Shown here in pieces: positions 44,858 to 52,735 of a stretch of DNA of 64,000 nt (the stretch's first letter is position 1; each line of letters begins with the position of its first letter). The notes below the pieces were generated by a model that was not told the origin of the DNA, ran no database searches, and saw only the letters and a program-made list of their open reading frames with translations. Origin of the DNA: Micromonospora avicenniae (lineage in GTDB: Bacteria; Actinomycetota; Actinomycetes; Mycobacteriales; Micromonosporaceae); assembly GCF_900156065.1 (NCBI RefSeq), contig NZ_FTNF01000004.1:124001-188000 (forward strand), read 5' to 3'. The position numbers were made by a program, and so were the translations under genes.

Positions 44858-45679
44858 TCAGCCCGCCCGGCCACGCTCCCGGGGCGGAATGGGGTCGTCG
44901 TACGTCCCCGAGCGTCCCCGGTGGGGCTCGCCGTCGAGGTACGGCTTGGCGTTGGCGGTGCAGCCGTGCAGGCCGAGCGTCTGCTGCTGCATGACGGGCG
45001 CCGGTTCGCCGCGGCCCGGGCAGCGCTCGTGCCCGTGGCCGAGCCGGTGCCCCACCTCGTGGTTGACCATGTACTCGCGGTAGATGGCCAGGGGTGCGCC
45101 GTACCGCGGCACGCCCTTCACCCAGCGCGCCACGTTCAGCACCACCTTGGCGCCGTTACGGCACGACGTGTAGCCGTCCGGCACGTCGCCGCAGAGGTCG
45201 TCGCGGGTGCCCGGGGTGGCCAGGTAGATGGTGAAGTCGGCGGCCTGGCCCGGCCCGACCCGGCGCAGGGTCAACGTCCCGCCGCCGGTCCAGCCCTGCG
45301 GATCGGTCAGGAATCCGGTGACCTCCGCCGCGAAGGCCGACGTCTCGATGCCCCGGATGTCACGCTCCACCGCCACTCGGTAGCGCATGATCTCGCCCTC
45401 GCCCCGGCGGGCGGGGGACTCGGCGGCCGCCGTCTGCCACCGGTTGCTCCCCTCGGCCGGGTAGCTGATCGGGGCGGGCCGCGGCCGGACGGGGGCCGAC
45501 GGCGAGGTCACCGGCCCGGCGGGGTCGACGAACCCGACCGGCGGACGGTCCGTCGGGGCGCCGCCCGCCACCGGCTCGCCGCCCGCCGCGGGCTGGGCGC
45601 ATCCGGACGTCAGCAACCCCAGCACCGCCACCACCGGCAACGCCGGCAGCCAGCCCCGGCGGGTACTCTTCCCGGCCAT
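44858..45679 (-). CDS. DUF3152 lipoprotein with metzincin-like zinc motif
   Basis: A 273-residue exported protein. The signal LPVVAVLGLLTSGC has a lipobox cysteine at residue 27, followed by about 60 residues of Pro/Ala/Gly-rich linker. The C-terminal 180 residues are the DUF3152 domain found in actinobacteria. It contains HEVGHRLGHGH (H207, E208, H211, G214, H217), which fits the metzincin zinc consensus HExxHxxGxxH, and a methionine in PAPVMQQQT that could form the Met-turn. Three cysteine pairs are possible (for example C163-C173, C220-C240). A zinc protease role at the cell surface is likely but unproven. The ATG at 45679 is used, as upstream codons overlap the divergent sigma gene. Confidence 0.85.
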   Translation of the reverse strand: MAGKSTRRGWLPALPVVAVLGLLTSGCAQPAAGGEPVAGGAPTDRPPVGFVDPAGPVTSPSAPVRPRPAPISYPAEGSNRWQTAAAESPARRGEGEIMRYRVAVERDIRGIETSAFAAEVTGFLTDPQGWTGGGTLTLRRVGPGQAADFTIYLATPGTRDDLCGDVPDGYTSCRNGAKVVLNVARWVKGVPRYGAPLAIYREYMVNHEVGHRLGHGHERCPGRGEPAPVMQQQTLGLHGCTANAKPYLDGEPHRGRSGTYDDPIPPRERGRAG

Positions 45680-45822
45680 GCGTCTCCCCTCGCCGCACAC
45701 CGTTCGCTGGTGGCGCACGGCAGGTAGGACGGGTGAGACAGGTGAAAAGTTGTTCGCCCGCGGACTCAACCTTTCGCGCTTCCCGCTCGTCCTGAACGTC
45801 GTGGAGCGCGAAGCGGGCGGAC

Positions 45823-46326
45823 ATGGCACGAGATGACGCGGAGTTCGTCGAGTTCGCCCGGGCCGCCTCCCGCCGGTTGGTGCACGCGGCCTTCCTGATG
45901 ACCGGCGACCGCCACGAGGCCGAGGACGCGGCGCAGACCGCGCTGGCCCGGACGTACGCCTCGTGGTCGCGCGTCCGTGGCGACGACGCCTACCGGTACG
46001 CCCGGTCGGTGCTCGTCAACCACCTCGTCGACCGATGGCGGCGACCGATTCGGGAGTACCCGACCGAGGAGCTACCCGAGCAACGTGACGCGGACGTCGC
46101 CGACTCGGTGGCCACCCGGCGCTGGCTGTTCACCATCCTGGGCACGCTCAGCCCGCGCGAGCGCGCCATCGTCGTCCTGCGGTATTACTTCGACCTTCCG
46201 GAGGCCCAGGTGGCCCACGAACTCGGCGTCTCGGTCGGGACGGTGAAGAGCACCAGCTCCCGTGCTCTCGAGAAGCTGCGCGGCGCCGAGGCCGGGATGC
46301 CGCAGGTCCACGGGAGCTGCCGATGA
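45823..46326 (+). CDS. SigE-family ECF RNA polymerase sigma factor
   Basis: A 167-residue sigma factor. Region 2 runs from EFVEFARAASRRLVHAAFLM through AEDAAQTALARTYASW to DAYRYARSVLVNHLVDRWRR; region 4 is LSPRERAIVVLRYYFDLPEA with the HTH VAHELGVSVGTVKSTSSRAL. This is the actinobacterial SigE-type (short ECF) subgroup. It directs transcription of a stress or envelope regulon. The downstream gene overlaps its stop by ATGA and encodes a membrane protein that probably holds it inactive. It is transcribed divergently from the DUF3152 gene. Confidence 0.92.
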   Translation: MARDDAEFVEFARAASRRLVHAAFLMTGDRHEAEDAAQTALARTYASWSRVRGDDAYRYARSVLVNHLVDRWRRPIREYPTEELPEQRDADVADSVATRRWLFTILGTLSPRERAIVVLRYYFDLPEAQVAHELGVSVGTVKSTSSRALEKLRGAEAGMPQVHGSCR

Positions 46327-47087
46327 ACGAGGCGGAGCGGCTCCGCGAGGCCATGCTCGCGACCGAGCGGGCGGACCAAGACCTGCTCGACCTGGCCGCT
46401 GTCATGCGCGAGGGTCGGCGCCTGCGCAGGCGCCGACGGGTCGCTGGCACCGGGGCGGCCGCCCTCGTGCTGGCGGTCGCGGTGTCCGTACCGGTTGCGC
46501 TGACGTCGACGGACCCGGAACCGCAGCGACCCGCGGACCCGGCCGCGGGTGCCCACACCGCCACGCCCACGACCGCGCCCACCCCCGGGCCCACGACGAC
46601 TGCCGCGCCAACTGCCACCACCGGCTCCGGGAGGTCGACCCCGAAGCCGGTCGGCACGGTGCTCTTCAGTGGCATCCGGTACGGCGTCGAGGAGCGGGTG
46701 TTCTACGTCGTCGGGGTCGACGTCCCGAAAGCGCCGCAGGTGAAGATCGGGTTGGTGGCCGGTCGTCGCGACGCCGCCGGCGAGCTGACGCCCGACGTCC
46801 TGATCAACGACGTCGTGGGGCGTGACCGTCACGCGGGCTTCCACGAGATCGGCTACGACCAGCAGGGCGACCGCCGGGTCCACCCGCCGGTACCCACCTT
46901 CGGGTACTTCGTCGGACCGGCCGCGCGGATCATCGGCACCGTCGACGGCCGTGAGGTGTCCGCCACGCTGGCTCGCTGGAGCGAGGATTCACGCGTGGTG
47001 ATCTTCTGGTTCGATCCCACGGTGCTCGCCCCGGGCATACGGCTGGACGGCATCGTCGCCCGCGACAAGCGCGGCAAACCGCTCTGA
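46323..47087 (+). CDS. Putative membrane anti-sigma partner of the SigE-type factor
   Basis: A 254-residue single-pass protein. A charged N-terminal 45 residues (MNEAERLREAMLATERADQD and a basic cluster REGRRLRRRRR) lead to one membrane helix (GAAALVLAVAVSVPVAL), a Thr/Pro/Ala linker of about 50 residues, and an external domain of about 150 residues with no cysteines. The 4-bp overlap with the sigma gene and the inside-out topology suggest regulation of the sigma factor. A recognisable zinc anti-sigma motif is missing, so the link is by position. I do not recognise the external domain. Confidence 0.7.
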   Translation: MNEAERLREAMLATERADQDLLDLAAVMREGRRLRRRRRVAGTGAAALVLAVAVSVPVALTSTDPEPQRPADPAAGAHTATPTTAPTPGPTTTAAPTATTGSGRSTPKPVGTVLFSGIRYGVEERVFYVVGVDVPKAPQVKIGLVAGRRDAAGELTPDVLINDVVGRDRHAGFHEIGYDQQGDRRVHPPVPTFGYFVGPAARIIGTVDGREVSATLARWSEDSRVVIFWFDPTVLAPGIRLDGIVARDKRGKPL

Positions 47088-47130
47088 GCCGACGGCTTCC
47101 CCATCCGTACCCACCGGTAGGCTCGGGCGC

Positions 47131-47553
47131 ATGGAAGATCCCTTCCGGGTGCGTGTCGTCGTCCGCGGCTACGAGCTCGACACCCAGGGTCACCTGAACC
47201 AGGCCGTCTACCTCCAGTACGGCGAGCACGCCCGGTGGGAGTGCCTCCGTGCCGCCGGCATCTCGCAGGACCGGCTCCTCGCTACCGGCGTGGGTCCGGT
47301 CGCGCTGGAGGTCACCCTGCGCTACCTCAGCGAGTTGCGTGGCGGCGACGAGGTCGACGTGTCCTGCTCGTTCCGCTGGGGCGAGGGCAAGACGTTCCAC
47401 ATCGACCAGGACTACACCCGGCCCGACGGCACCCGGGTCGCGGCCCTGACCGGGGTGGGCGGGCTGCTCGACCTGTCGGCCCGCCGGCTGGTGCCCGACC
47501 CTCGGGAGCGATTCCGCGAGCTGGCCACGGATCCGGCGCCGCTCGGTCTCTGA
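47131..47553 (+). CDS. Acyl-CoA thioesterase, hotdog fold
   Basis: A 140-residue single hotdog-domain protein of the 4HBT/FatA type. The N-terminal strand with YELDTQGHLNQAVYLQYGEH carries the active-site region (Asp/Asn-His equivalent), and the central helix and sheet follow (ARWECLRAAG, VTLRYLSELRGGDEVDVSCS). It probably hydrolyses an acyl-CoA or acyl-carrier thioester in the cytosol; the acyl group is unknown. It stands alone, starting at ATG 47131, 43 bp after the putative anti-sigma gene. Confidence 0.88.
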   Translation: MEDPFRVRVVVRGYELDTQGHLNQAVYLQYGEHARWECLRAAGISQDRLLATGVGPVALEVTLRYLSELRGGDEVDVSCSFRWGEGKTFHIDQDYTRPDGTRVAALTGVGGLLDLSARRLVPDPRERFRELATDPAPLGL

Positions 47554-47685
47554 ACCTCCGTCCGACCCACCCCGCTTCCACACGGCCGGCTCCATCCGAC
47601 AGCGGGCTCGACCCGACGGGACTCCACCCCACCGCCGGCCGGAAAATCAGCGGGCACGGCATGTCTGGTGGCATAGATTGGCCGG

Positions 47686-48345
47686 ATGACTGGGGCGGTT
47701 GAGGTGGTCGACCGGGTCGTGACCGACCGCGGCGAGCTCGTCCTGCGGCGGTGTGCCGAGCACTTGGAGATCATCAGTAACGGGGTGTTCCTGATGGACA
47801 CCCGCGCCGGCAGTTCGGAACGGCTCCTGGTACGAGAGTCGTTGAAGCTCGTGCCGGCGGGGGCCCGGATCCTGATCGGCGGTCTCGGGGTGGGCTTCTC
47901 CCTGGCCGAGGCCGCGGCGTCGCAGGTGCCGGCCGAGATCGTGGTCGTCGAGATCGAGCGGGCGCTCATCGACTGGCACCGGGACACGCTGGCTCCGTTC
48001 AGCGCGCACGCTCTCGACGACGCCCGCGTCCGGGTCGTCAACGACGACATCGTGCGCTGGCTGGGCACGACCGACGAGGTCTTCGACGCCATCTGCCTGG
48101 ACGTCGACAACGGTCCGGACTGGACGGTCTTCCAGCACAACGCCGCGCTCTACGACGATCATGGGCTCACGCTGCTGCGCGAACGGCTCACCGGCGATGG
48201 GGTGCTGGCCGCCTGGAGTGCCTCCGCGTCACCGGCGTACGCCACTCGCCTGGCGGCGGTGATCGGGCCGGTCACCACGCATCGTGTCGAGGTGCCGCGC
48301 GGCGAGCCGGACGTGGTCTACCTGGCCCGACGCGACGACCGGTGA
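47686..48345 (+). CDS. Spermidine-synthase-like SAM-fold protein
   Basis: A 219-residue Rossmann-fold protein. The motif ARILIGGLGVGFSLAEAAAS is the nucleotide loop, VVVEIERALIDWHRDTL binds the ribose, and VNDDIVRWLGTTDEVFDAIC with LDVDNGPDW is the spermidine-synthase-like active-site region. Shorter than SpeE (about 290), it lacks most of the N-terminal beta domain. Such proteins are often annotated as spermidine synthase but may be methyltransferases of unknown substrate. ATG 47686; monocistronic as far as can be seen. Confidence 0.8.
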   Translation: MTGAVEVVDRVVTDRGELVLRRCAEHLEIISNGVFLMDTRAGSSERLLVRESLKLVPAGARILIGGLGVGFSLAEAAASQVPAEIVVVEIERALIDWHRDTLAPFSAHALDDARVRVVNDDIVRWLGTTDEVFDAICLDVDNGPDWTVFQHNAALYDDHGLTLLRERLTGDGVLAAWSASASPAYATRLAAVIGPVTTHRVEVPRGEPDVVYLARRDDR

Positions 48346-48529
48346 CCTTGGTGGGTCGGCTGCGACACTTCACCGGTCGACGGGGGCGTCGCGGGCGTTC
48401 TCGCCGCTGACCGCCGCCGCGGCGCGGGCACCACGCGGTCCGAACCGGTGGGCCGGGAACGAAGACCGGCCGGACAGGACTTTGATCCCGATGTTGGGAA
48501 ATGCGGCAGTTTCGCGTCCTCCGCAAATA

Positions 48530-48558
48530 TTTACATGATCCAAACTGACCGGTAGACG
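48530..48558 (+). promoter_or_regulatory. Predicted promoter of the LVIVD-repeat gene
   Basis: TTTACA (48530-48535) and TAGACG (48553-48558) are 17 bp apart in an AT-richer stretch. ACGGTA (48556-48561) and TACCGT (48573-48578) form an inverted repeat over the start region. The rest of 48346-48640 holds no gene that I can support. Confidence 0.45.
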
Positions 48559-48640
48559 GTACGGTCCTTACTTACCGTGGTGTATACGCGTGTCGATGCG
48601 CGTCACGACCAGGAGGGGACACCGCGGCTGGAGGAGACGT

Positions 48641-50656
48641 ATGACCCAGACCCATCGCAACACAGGCAGGAGACGCCGCGTCATCGGCGCCGCAGCCACC
48701 GCCGCTCTCCTCGTGGCTCTGCTGCCCGGCACCGCGTCGGGCCAGGAGTCCGAACCGGACCCGCGCATCGGGCTCGGCGCGGGCTGGCTGGACGCGCAGA
48801 GCGCGATCAGCGACCTCGATCTGCTGGCCCACCGCGACAAGCCGGCGGGCTTCGTGAACCCGGCCAACCCGGGCGACTTCGGCTACGTCGCATCGGATCT
48901 CGCCTTCGGCGGCAGCCACGCCTTCCAGGGCAACTACAACGGCTTCAACGTCTACGACATCTCGCAGCCGGCCAACCCGACGCTGGTCAGCAGCGTGGTG
49001 TGTCCGGGCGGGCAGGGCGACCTGTCGGTGTACGGCAACCTGCTCTTCATGTCGGTCGAGGAGACCCGCGGCCGGCTGGACTGCGGCACGGACGCCTCTG
49101 CCGGCACCCGCTTCCAGGGGGTACGCGTCTTCGACGTCAGCGACGTGGCCAACCCGGTACAGGTCGCCGCCGTGCAGACCTGCCGTGGCTCGCACACCCA
49201 CACGGTCGTGACCGACCCGGACGACAGCGCGAACGTCTACGTGTACGTCTCCGGCACGGCGGGTGTCCGGCCGGCCAGCACGATGGCCGGCTGCAACAAC
49301 ACGCCCGCCTCCGGCGAGGATCCGGCACGCTGGCGCATCGACGTCATCAAGGTGCCGGTCGCGGCTCCGGAGCAGGCTGCCGTCGTCAACAACCCGCGCC
49401 TGTTCGCCGACCCGCAGACCGGCGCGGTCGACGGCCTGCAGAACACCCCGCCCACCACGAGCCACCCGTCGGGCAGCCCGTGGGGCCCGTCCCCGGTGAC
49501 GGACGCGTGCCACGACATCACGGCGTACCCGGCGCTCGGGCTGGCCGCCGGTGCGTGCGAGGGCAACGGCATCCTGATCGACATCTCCGACCCGGCGAAC
49601 CCGGTGCGGATCGACGAGGTGTCCGACCCGAACTTCGCGTACTGGCACTCGGCGACGATCAGCAACGACGGCAAGAAGGTCGTGTTCACCGACGAGTGGG
49701 GCGGTGGCACCGGCCCCCGCTGCCGGGACACCGACCAGCCGCAGTGGGGCGCGAACGCCATCTTCGACATCGTGGACCGGAAGCTGAAGTTCGCCAGCTA
49801 CTACAAGCTGCCCGTCCCGCAGACGCTGCAGGAGAACTGCGTCGCGCACAACGGCTCGCTGATCCCCGTACCGGGTCGGGACATCCTCGTTCAGGCGTGG
49901 TACCAGGGTGGTATCTCCCTGATGGACTTCACCGACTCGGCCCACCCGCGGGAGATCGCCTACTTCGACCGCGGTCCGATCAGCCCCACCACCAGCGTGC
50001 TGGGTGGCTTCTGGTCGGCGTACTGGTACAACGGTGAGATCTACGGCAGCGAGATCGCCCGTGGCTTCGACGTACTCGGGCTGCGTCCCAGCGAGCACCT
50101 GACCGCGGCGGAGGTCGCCGCGGCCCGCGAGGTGCAGATGCCGCAGTTCAACGCCCAGAGCCAGACGAAGGTCGACTGGGCACCGAGCTTCGCCGTGGCC
50201 CGGGCCCGCTTCGACCAGCTGGCCAGGACGTGCACCACGACCATCGACGAGCGGCACAACGGGCCGCTGACCGTCTCGGGTGTCACCTGCCTGTCCGGCG
50301 CGACGGTCAACGGGCCGGTCACCGTGCGTCCGGGCGCCTCGCTGCTCGCGTTCGACTCGTCGATCTCGGGCCCGGTGTCGGCGTCGAACGCGGCCGCCGT
50401 GCACCTCTACGAGAGCACGGTCCGCGGCCCGGTCAGCATCACCGGTACCCGCGGCAGCACCGCGATCGTGAAGAGCGAGATCCACGGTCCGGCGGTGCTG
50501 ACGGGCAACCGTACCGGTTCCGTCGAGCCGATCATCGCCGACAGCACGGTGCGCGGCCCGCTCGCGTGCACCGGCAACGCGCCGGCGCCGATCAACCTCG
50601 ACGCCGCCAACCGGGTGTCGGGGCCGACCAGCGGTCAGTGCGCCAGCCTCGACTGA
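48641..50656 (+). CDS. Secreted LVIVD-repeat protein with C-terminal GP-repeat module
   Basis: A 671-residue exported protein. The Sec signal (RRRRVIGAAATAALLVALLP, cleavage after TASG) is followed by a beta-propeller of LVIVD-type repeats: FNVYDISQPANPTLVSSVVC, VRVFDVSDVANPVQVAAVQT, ILIDISDPANPVRIDEVSD. Such repeats occur in secreted proteins of unknown function. Residues 531-671 are a separate module with four cysteines and repeats built around Gly-Pro-Val/Leu, also found at the end of the nuclease at 57896-62266. The start is ATG 48641 with GGAGGAG just ahead; the frame is open 51 bp further. Role: probably a surface or extracellular binding protein; no catalytic motif is evident. Confidence 0.85.
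   Translation: MTQTHRNTGRRRRVIGAAATAALLVALLPGTASGQESEPDPRIGLGAGWLDAQSAISDLDLLAHRDKPAGFVNPANPGDFGYVASDLAFGGSHAFQGNYNGFNVYDISQPANPTLVSSVVCPGGQGDLSVYGNLLFMSVEETRGRLDCGTDASAGTRFQGVRVFDVSDVANPVQVAAVQTCRGSHTHTVVTDPDDSANVYVYVSGTAGVRPASTMAGCNNTPASGEDPARWRIDVIKVPVAAPEQAAVVNNPRLFADPQTGAVDGLQNTPPTTSHPSGSPWGPSPVTDACHDITAYPALGLAAGACEGNGILIDISDPANPVRIDEVSDPNFAYWHSATISNDGKKVVFTDEWGGGTGPRCRDTDQPQWGANAIFDIVDRKLKFASYYKLPVPQTLQENCVAHNGSLIPVPGRDILVQAWYQGGISLMDFTDSAHPREIAYFDRGPISPTTSVLGGFWSAYWYNGEIYGSEIARGFDVLGLRPSEHLTAAEVAAAREVQMPQFNAQSQTKVDWAPSFAVARARFDQLARTCTTTIDERHNGPLTVSGVTCLSGATVNGPVTVRPGASLLAFDSSISGPVSASNAAAVHLYESTVRGPVSITGTRGSTAIVKSEIHGPAVLTGNRTGSVEPIIADSTVRGPLACTGNAPAPINLDAANRVSGPTSGQCASLD
50231..50653 (+). 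repeat. C-terminal GP-repeat module, copy in the LVIVD protein
   Basis: Encodes residues 531-671, from CTTTIDERHNGPLTVSGVTC to GPTSGQCASLD. About six repeats of 19-22 residues each begin with a variant of (V/I)xGPV(T/S)V, as expected of a small beta-solenoid. Cysteines 1, 20, 113 and 137 of the module match those of the second copy at 61784. Confidence 0.85.
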
Positions 50657-50682
50657 CGTACCCCGGAGCGGTTCGATGAGGA

Positions 50683-50712
50683 GGCCGCGTCCTGCCAAGG
50701 CAGAACGCGGCC
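50683..50712. terminator. Terminator between convergent LVIVD and DUF305 genes
   Basis: The arms GGCCGCGT (50683-50690) and ACGCGGCC (50705-50712) continue inward, after one mismatch, through CTGCC/GGCAG. TTCCCC follows. Confidence 0.75.
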
Positions 50713-50840
50713 TTCCCCGTGTCGGGCTCCACCGCACGAGGCCGGCGGGGCGGCGCCGATCGTCGCGGTTCGGCGTACGGCCCGACCACCGAGCGCTCAG
50801 CGCACGCCGCACGTGACGTGGAAGATGCTGCGGGCCGGTG

Positions 50841-51524
50841 TCAGCCGGCGAGCCGGGCCTGCAGTTCGCGCATGCTGCGGATCTCGATGCCCTGATCGGC
50901 GTTGACCTCGCGGGCAAACCGGTCACTCGCCGGTTCGAGCCCGCCGCCTTCCGCGTAGAGCTGCTGCACCATGGTGAGCGCGCCCTCGTGGTGCCGGATC
51001 ATGAAGTCGAGGAAGAGCCGGTCGAACTGCTCTCCCCGAGCCTCGACCAGCTGCGCCAACTGCTCCGGTGTGAGCATGCCGGGCATTACCGCGTCGTGCT
51101 CGGCATGGTGCTCGTGCGGCCCCGGGAGCTGCTCGCCCCGCTCGGTCAGCCACTGCTGCATCTGCGCGATCTCGTCGCGCTGCGACGTCTCGATCCGCTT
51201 GGCGATCAGCGACACATCCTTGCTGACGGAGCGGTCCGCGACGAGCGCGGTCATGTCCAGCGCCTGCACGTGGTGCGCGATCATCCGCTGCATGAACTGC
51301 GTGTCGGCCGCGGTGTGCTTCGGCGGCGCGGGCAGCTGGGACTGCTCGGCCGGTGAAAGGACGCGACCGCTCTGACCGGGCGCGCCGGGCTGGACGATCC
51401 GGGGCGCGGCGACCGGCCCCTCCCGCGCGTCGTCGGTGAGCTGGACGACGGCGAAGACCGACGCGCCGAGGACGACGGCGGCGGCCACGGCGGCGATGAC
51501 GATGCGTCGACGAGACGAGAACAC
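50841..51524 (-). CDS. Membrane-anchored DUF305 protein
   Basis: A protein of about 227 residues. A basic start and one hydrophobic segment (IVIAAVAAAVVLGASVFAVV) anchor it, with the rest outside. The DUF305 domain (ferritin-like four-helix bundle, residues about 75-225) has the typical MQRMIAHHVQALDMTALVAD and DFMIRHHEGALTMVQQLYAE, whose paired histidines suggest metal binding, and a His-rich loop (GPHEHHAEHD). Homologues are linked to copper or other metal handling. The frame is open to 51827; GTG 51524 is taken as the start because it places the membrane helix at the N-terminus, but no strong ribosome site supports it. Confidence 0.8.
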   Translation of the reverse strand: MFSSRRRIVIAAVAAAVVLGASVFAVVQLTDDAREGPVAAPRIVQPGAPGQSGRVLSPAEQSQLPAPPKHTAADTQFMQRMIAHHVQALDMTALVADRSVSKDVSLIAKRIETSQRDEIAQMQQWLTERGEQLPGPHEHHAEHDAVMPGMLTPEQLAQLVEARGEQFDRLFLDFMIRHHEGALTMVQQLYAEGGGLEPASDRFAREVNADQGIEIRSMRELQARLAG

Positions 51525-51677
51525 GATTCGATCACCGTAGCTGAATTCGGCCCGCCAGACGAGGGGCCGGACGGATGGCCCGCTCAGCGTCACTTGACGC
51601 TCCTGTCCGGAACGCTCCAAGATCAACGCAGCGGACCACGCCACCGGTGGGGCCGCCCGAGCTGGGTGTGGTGGACA

Positions 51678-52643
51678 GTGCTGAGCGCATTCGGTCTGAC
51701 CGAACTGGAAGAGAAGATCTACCTGGCGCTGGTCGGCGGCCGCCCGAGCACCGTGACGGAGCTGGTGGAGCGCCTGGCCGCCGGCGCCGACGAGGTGGAC
51801 GCGGCGCTCGGTTCGCTCACCCGCCACGGCCTCGTCCGCGTGGTCGGCGACCGGGCCGGCGCGGCGCCACCCGACCTGGCGATCGATTCCCTGCTGACCC
51901 AGCGCATCCGTGAGCTCCAGGAGGCGCGGATCGACCTACGGGAGTGGCTGCGGCAGCAGCACGCGCCGGAACCTGCGGATCCGGGCGTCCAGATGGTCGT
52001 GGGTGTGGCGGCGATCCTGCAGACGTTCGAGCAGTTCCTGCGCGGCGCCGAGGAGGAGGTGCTCGGTTTCGAACGCCCCCCGTACGCGGCCGACATCTCG
52101 GAGAATCCGGCGGAGCTGGAACTGCTGGGTCGGGGCGTACGCTTCCGCGTGGTCTACGACCGGCGCGGCCTGGAACGACCGGGCGCCTCGACCCACATCG
52201 GCCGGTTCATCGCCGCCGGCGAGCAGGCCCGCGTCGCGGCGGACGTACCCGCGAAGCTCGCCGTGGCCGACCGCCGGATGGGGCTGCTCTCCTTCCCCTC
52301 CCAGGGCGACATGGTCGAGCCCTGGGCGCTGGTGGTGCGCGGCGTCACCTGGGTCGAGGTACTCGTGGCGCTCTTCACCGAGGTCTGGGAGCGGGCCACG
52401 CCGCTGCGCCTCGCGCCAGCCACGACCGTGCTCGACGACGCCGACCGCTGGACCGTGCCGACGCCGACCGACCGACAGATCCTGTCGCTGCTGATGACCG
52501 GGCTACCGGACAAGGCGGTCGCCTCGCAGCTGGGCATCTCGCTGCGAACCGTGCAGCGGCGGCTACGGCAGCTCATGGACGTGACCGGCAGCGCCACCCG
52601 GATGCAGCTCGGCTGGTTCGTCGCGCGTAACCGGTGGCTCTGA
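51678..52643 (+). CDS. TrmB-like regulator with C-terminal LuxR-type HTH
   Basis: A regulator of about 321 residues. The N-terminal winged HTH (FGLTELEEKIYLALVGGRPS) is of TrmB type. A central sensor region of about 160 residues has a PLD-like fold seen in related proteins (VLGFERPPYA, LLGRGVRFRVVYDRRGLERP). The C-terminal HTH (ILSLLMTGLPDKAVASQLGI, then SLRTVQRRLRQLMDVTGS) resembles LuxR/sigma region 4. Actinomycete genomes hold many such paralogues of unknown target. GTG 51678 gives the family N-terminus; GTG 51666 and a start at 51594 are alternatives. The C-terminal HTH is the closest match in the window to the small protein at 2051-2269. Confidence 0.85.
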   Translation: MLSAFGLTELEEKIYLALVGGRPSTVTELVERLAAGADEVDAALGSLTRHGLVRVVGDRAGAAPPDLAIDSLLTQRIRELQEARIDLREWLRQQHAPEPADPGVQMVVGVAAILQTFEQFLRGAEEEVLGFERPPYAADISENPAELELLGRGVRFRVVYDRRGLERPGASTHIGRFIAAGEQARVAADVPAKLAVADRRMGLLSFPSQGDMVEPWALVVRGVTWVEVLVALFTEVWERATPLRLAPATTVLDDADRWTVPTPTDRQILSLLMTGLPDKAVASQLGISLRTVQRRLRQLMDVTGSATRMQLGWFVARNRWL

Positions 52644-52654
52644 CACCCCGCCCC

Positions 52655-52732
52655 CGGTCCGTTCCGCCGGCACGCGGGCGGAACGGACCGCGACGGGTCC
52701 CGCCGGCCGGCTGACCGACCAGCGGGACCCGT
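52655..52732. terminator. Two tandem hairpins between convergent genes
   Basis: The first stem has 14 perfect pairs (52655-52668 with 52677-52690). The second has 11 (52693-52703 with 52722-52732). Together they fill the 92-bp gap between the regulator and the protease. Confidence 0.8.
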
Positions 52733-52735
52733 TGA

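Noticed and set aside
48346..48640. A tRNA or small RNA gene in the AT-richer gap before the LVIVD gene
   Set aside because: No cloverleaf, no CCA end and no terminator-like hairpin with T-run was seen; the AT-rich stretch is better explained as a promoter.
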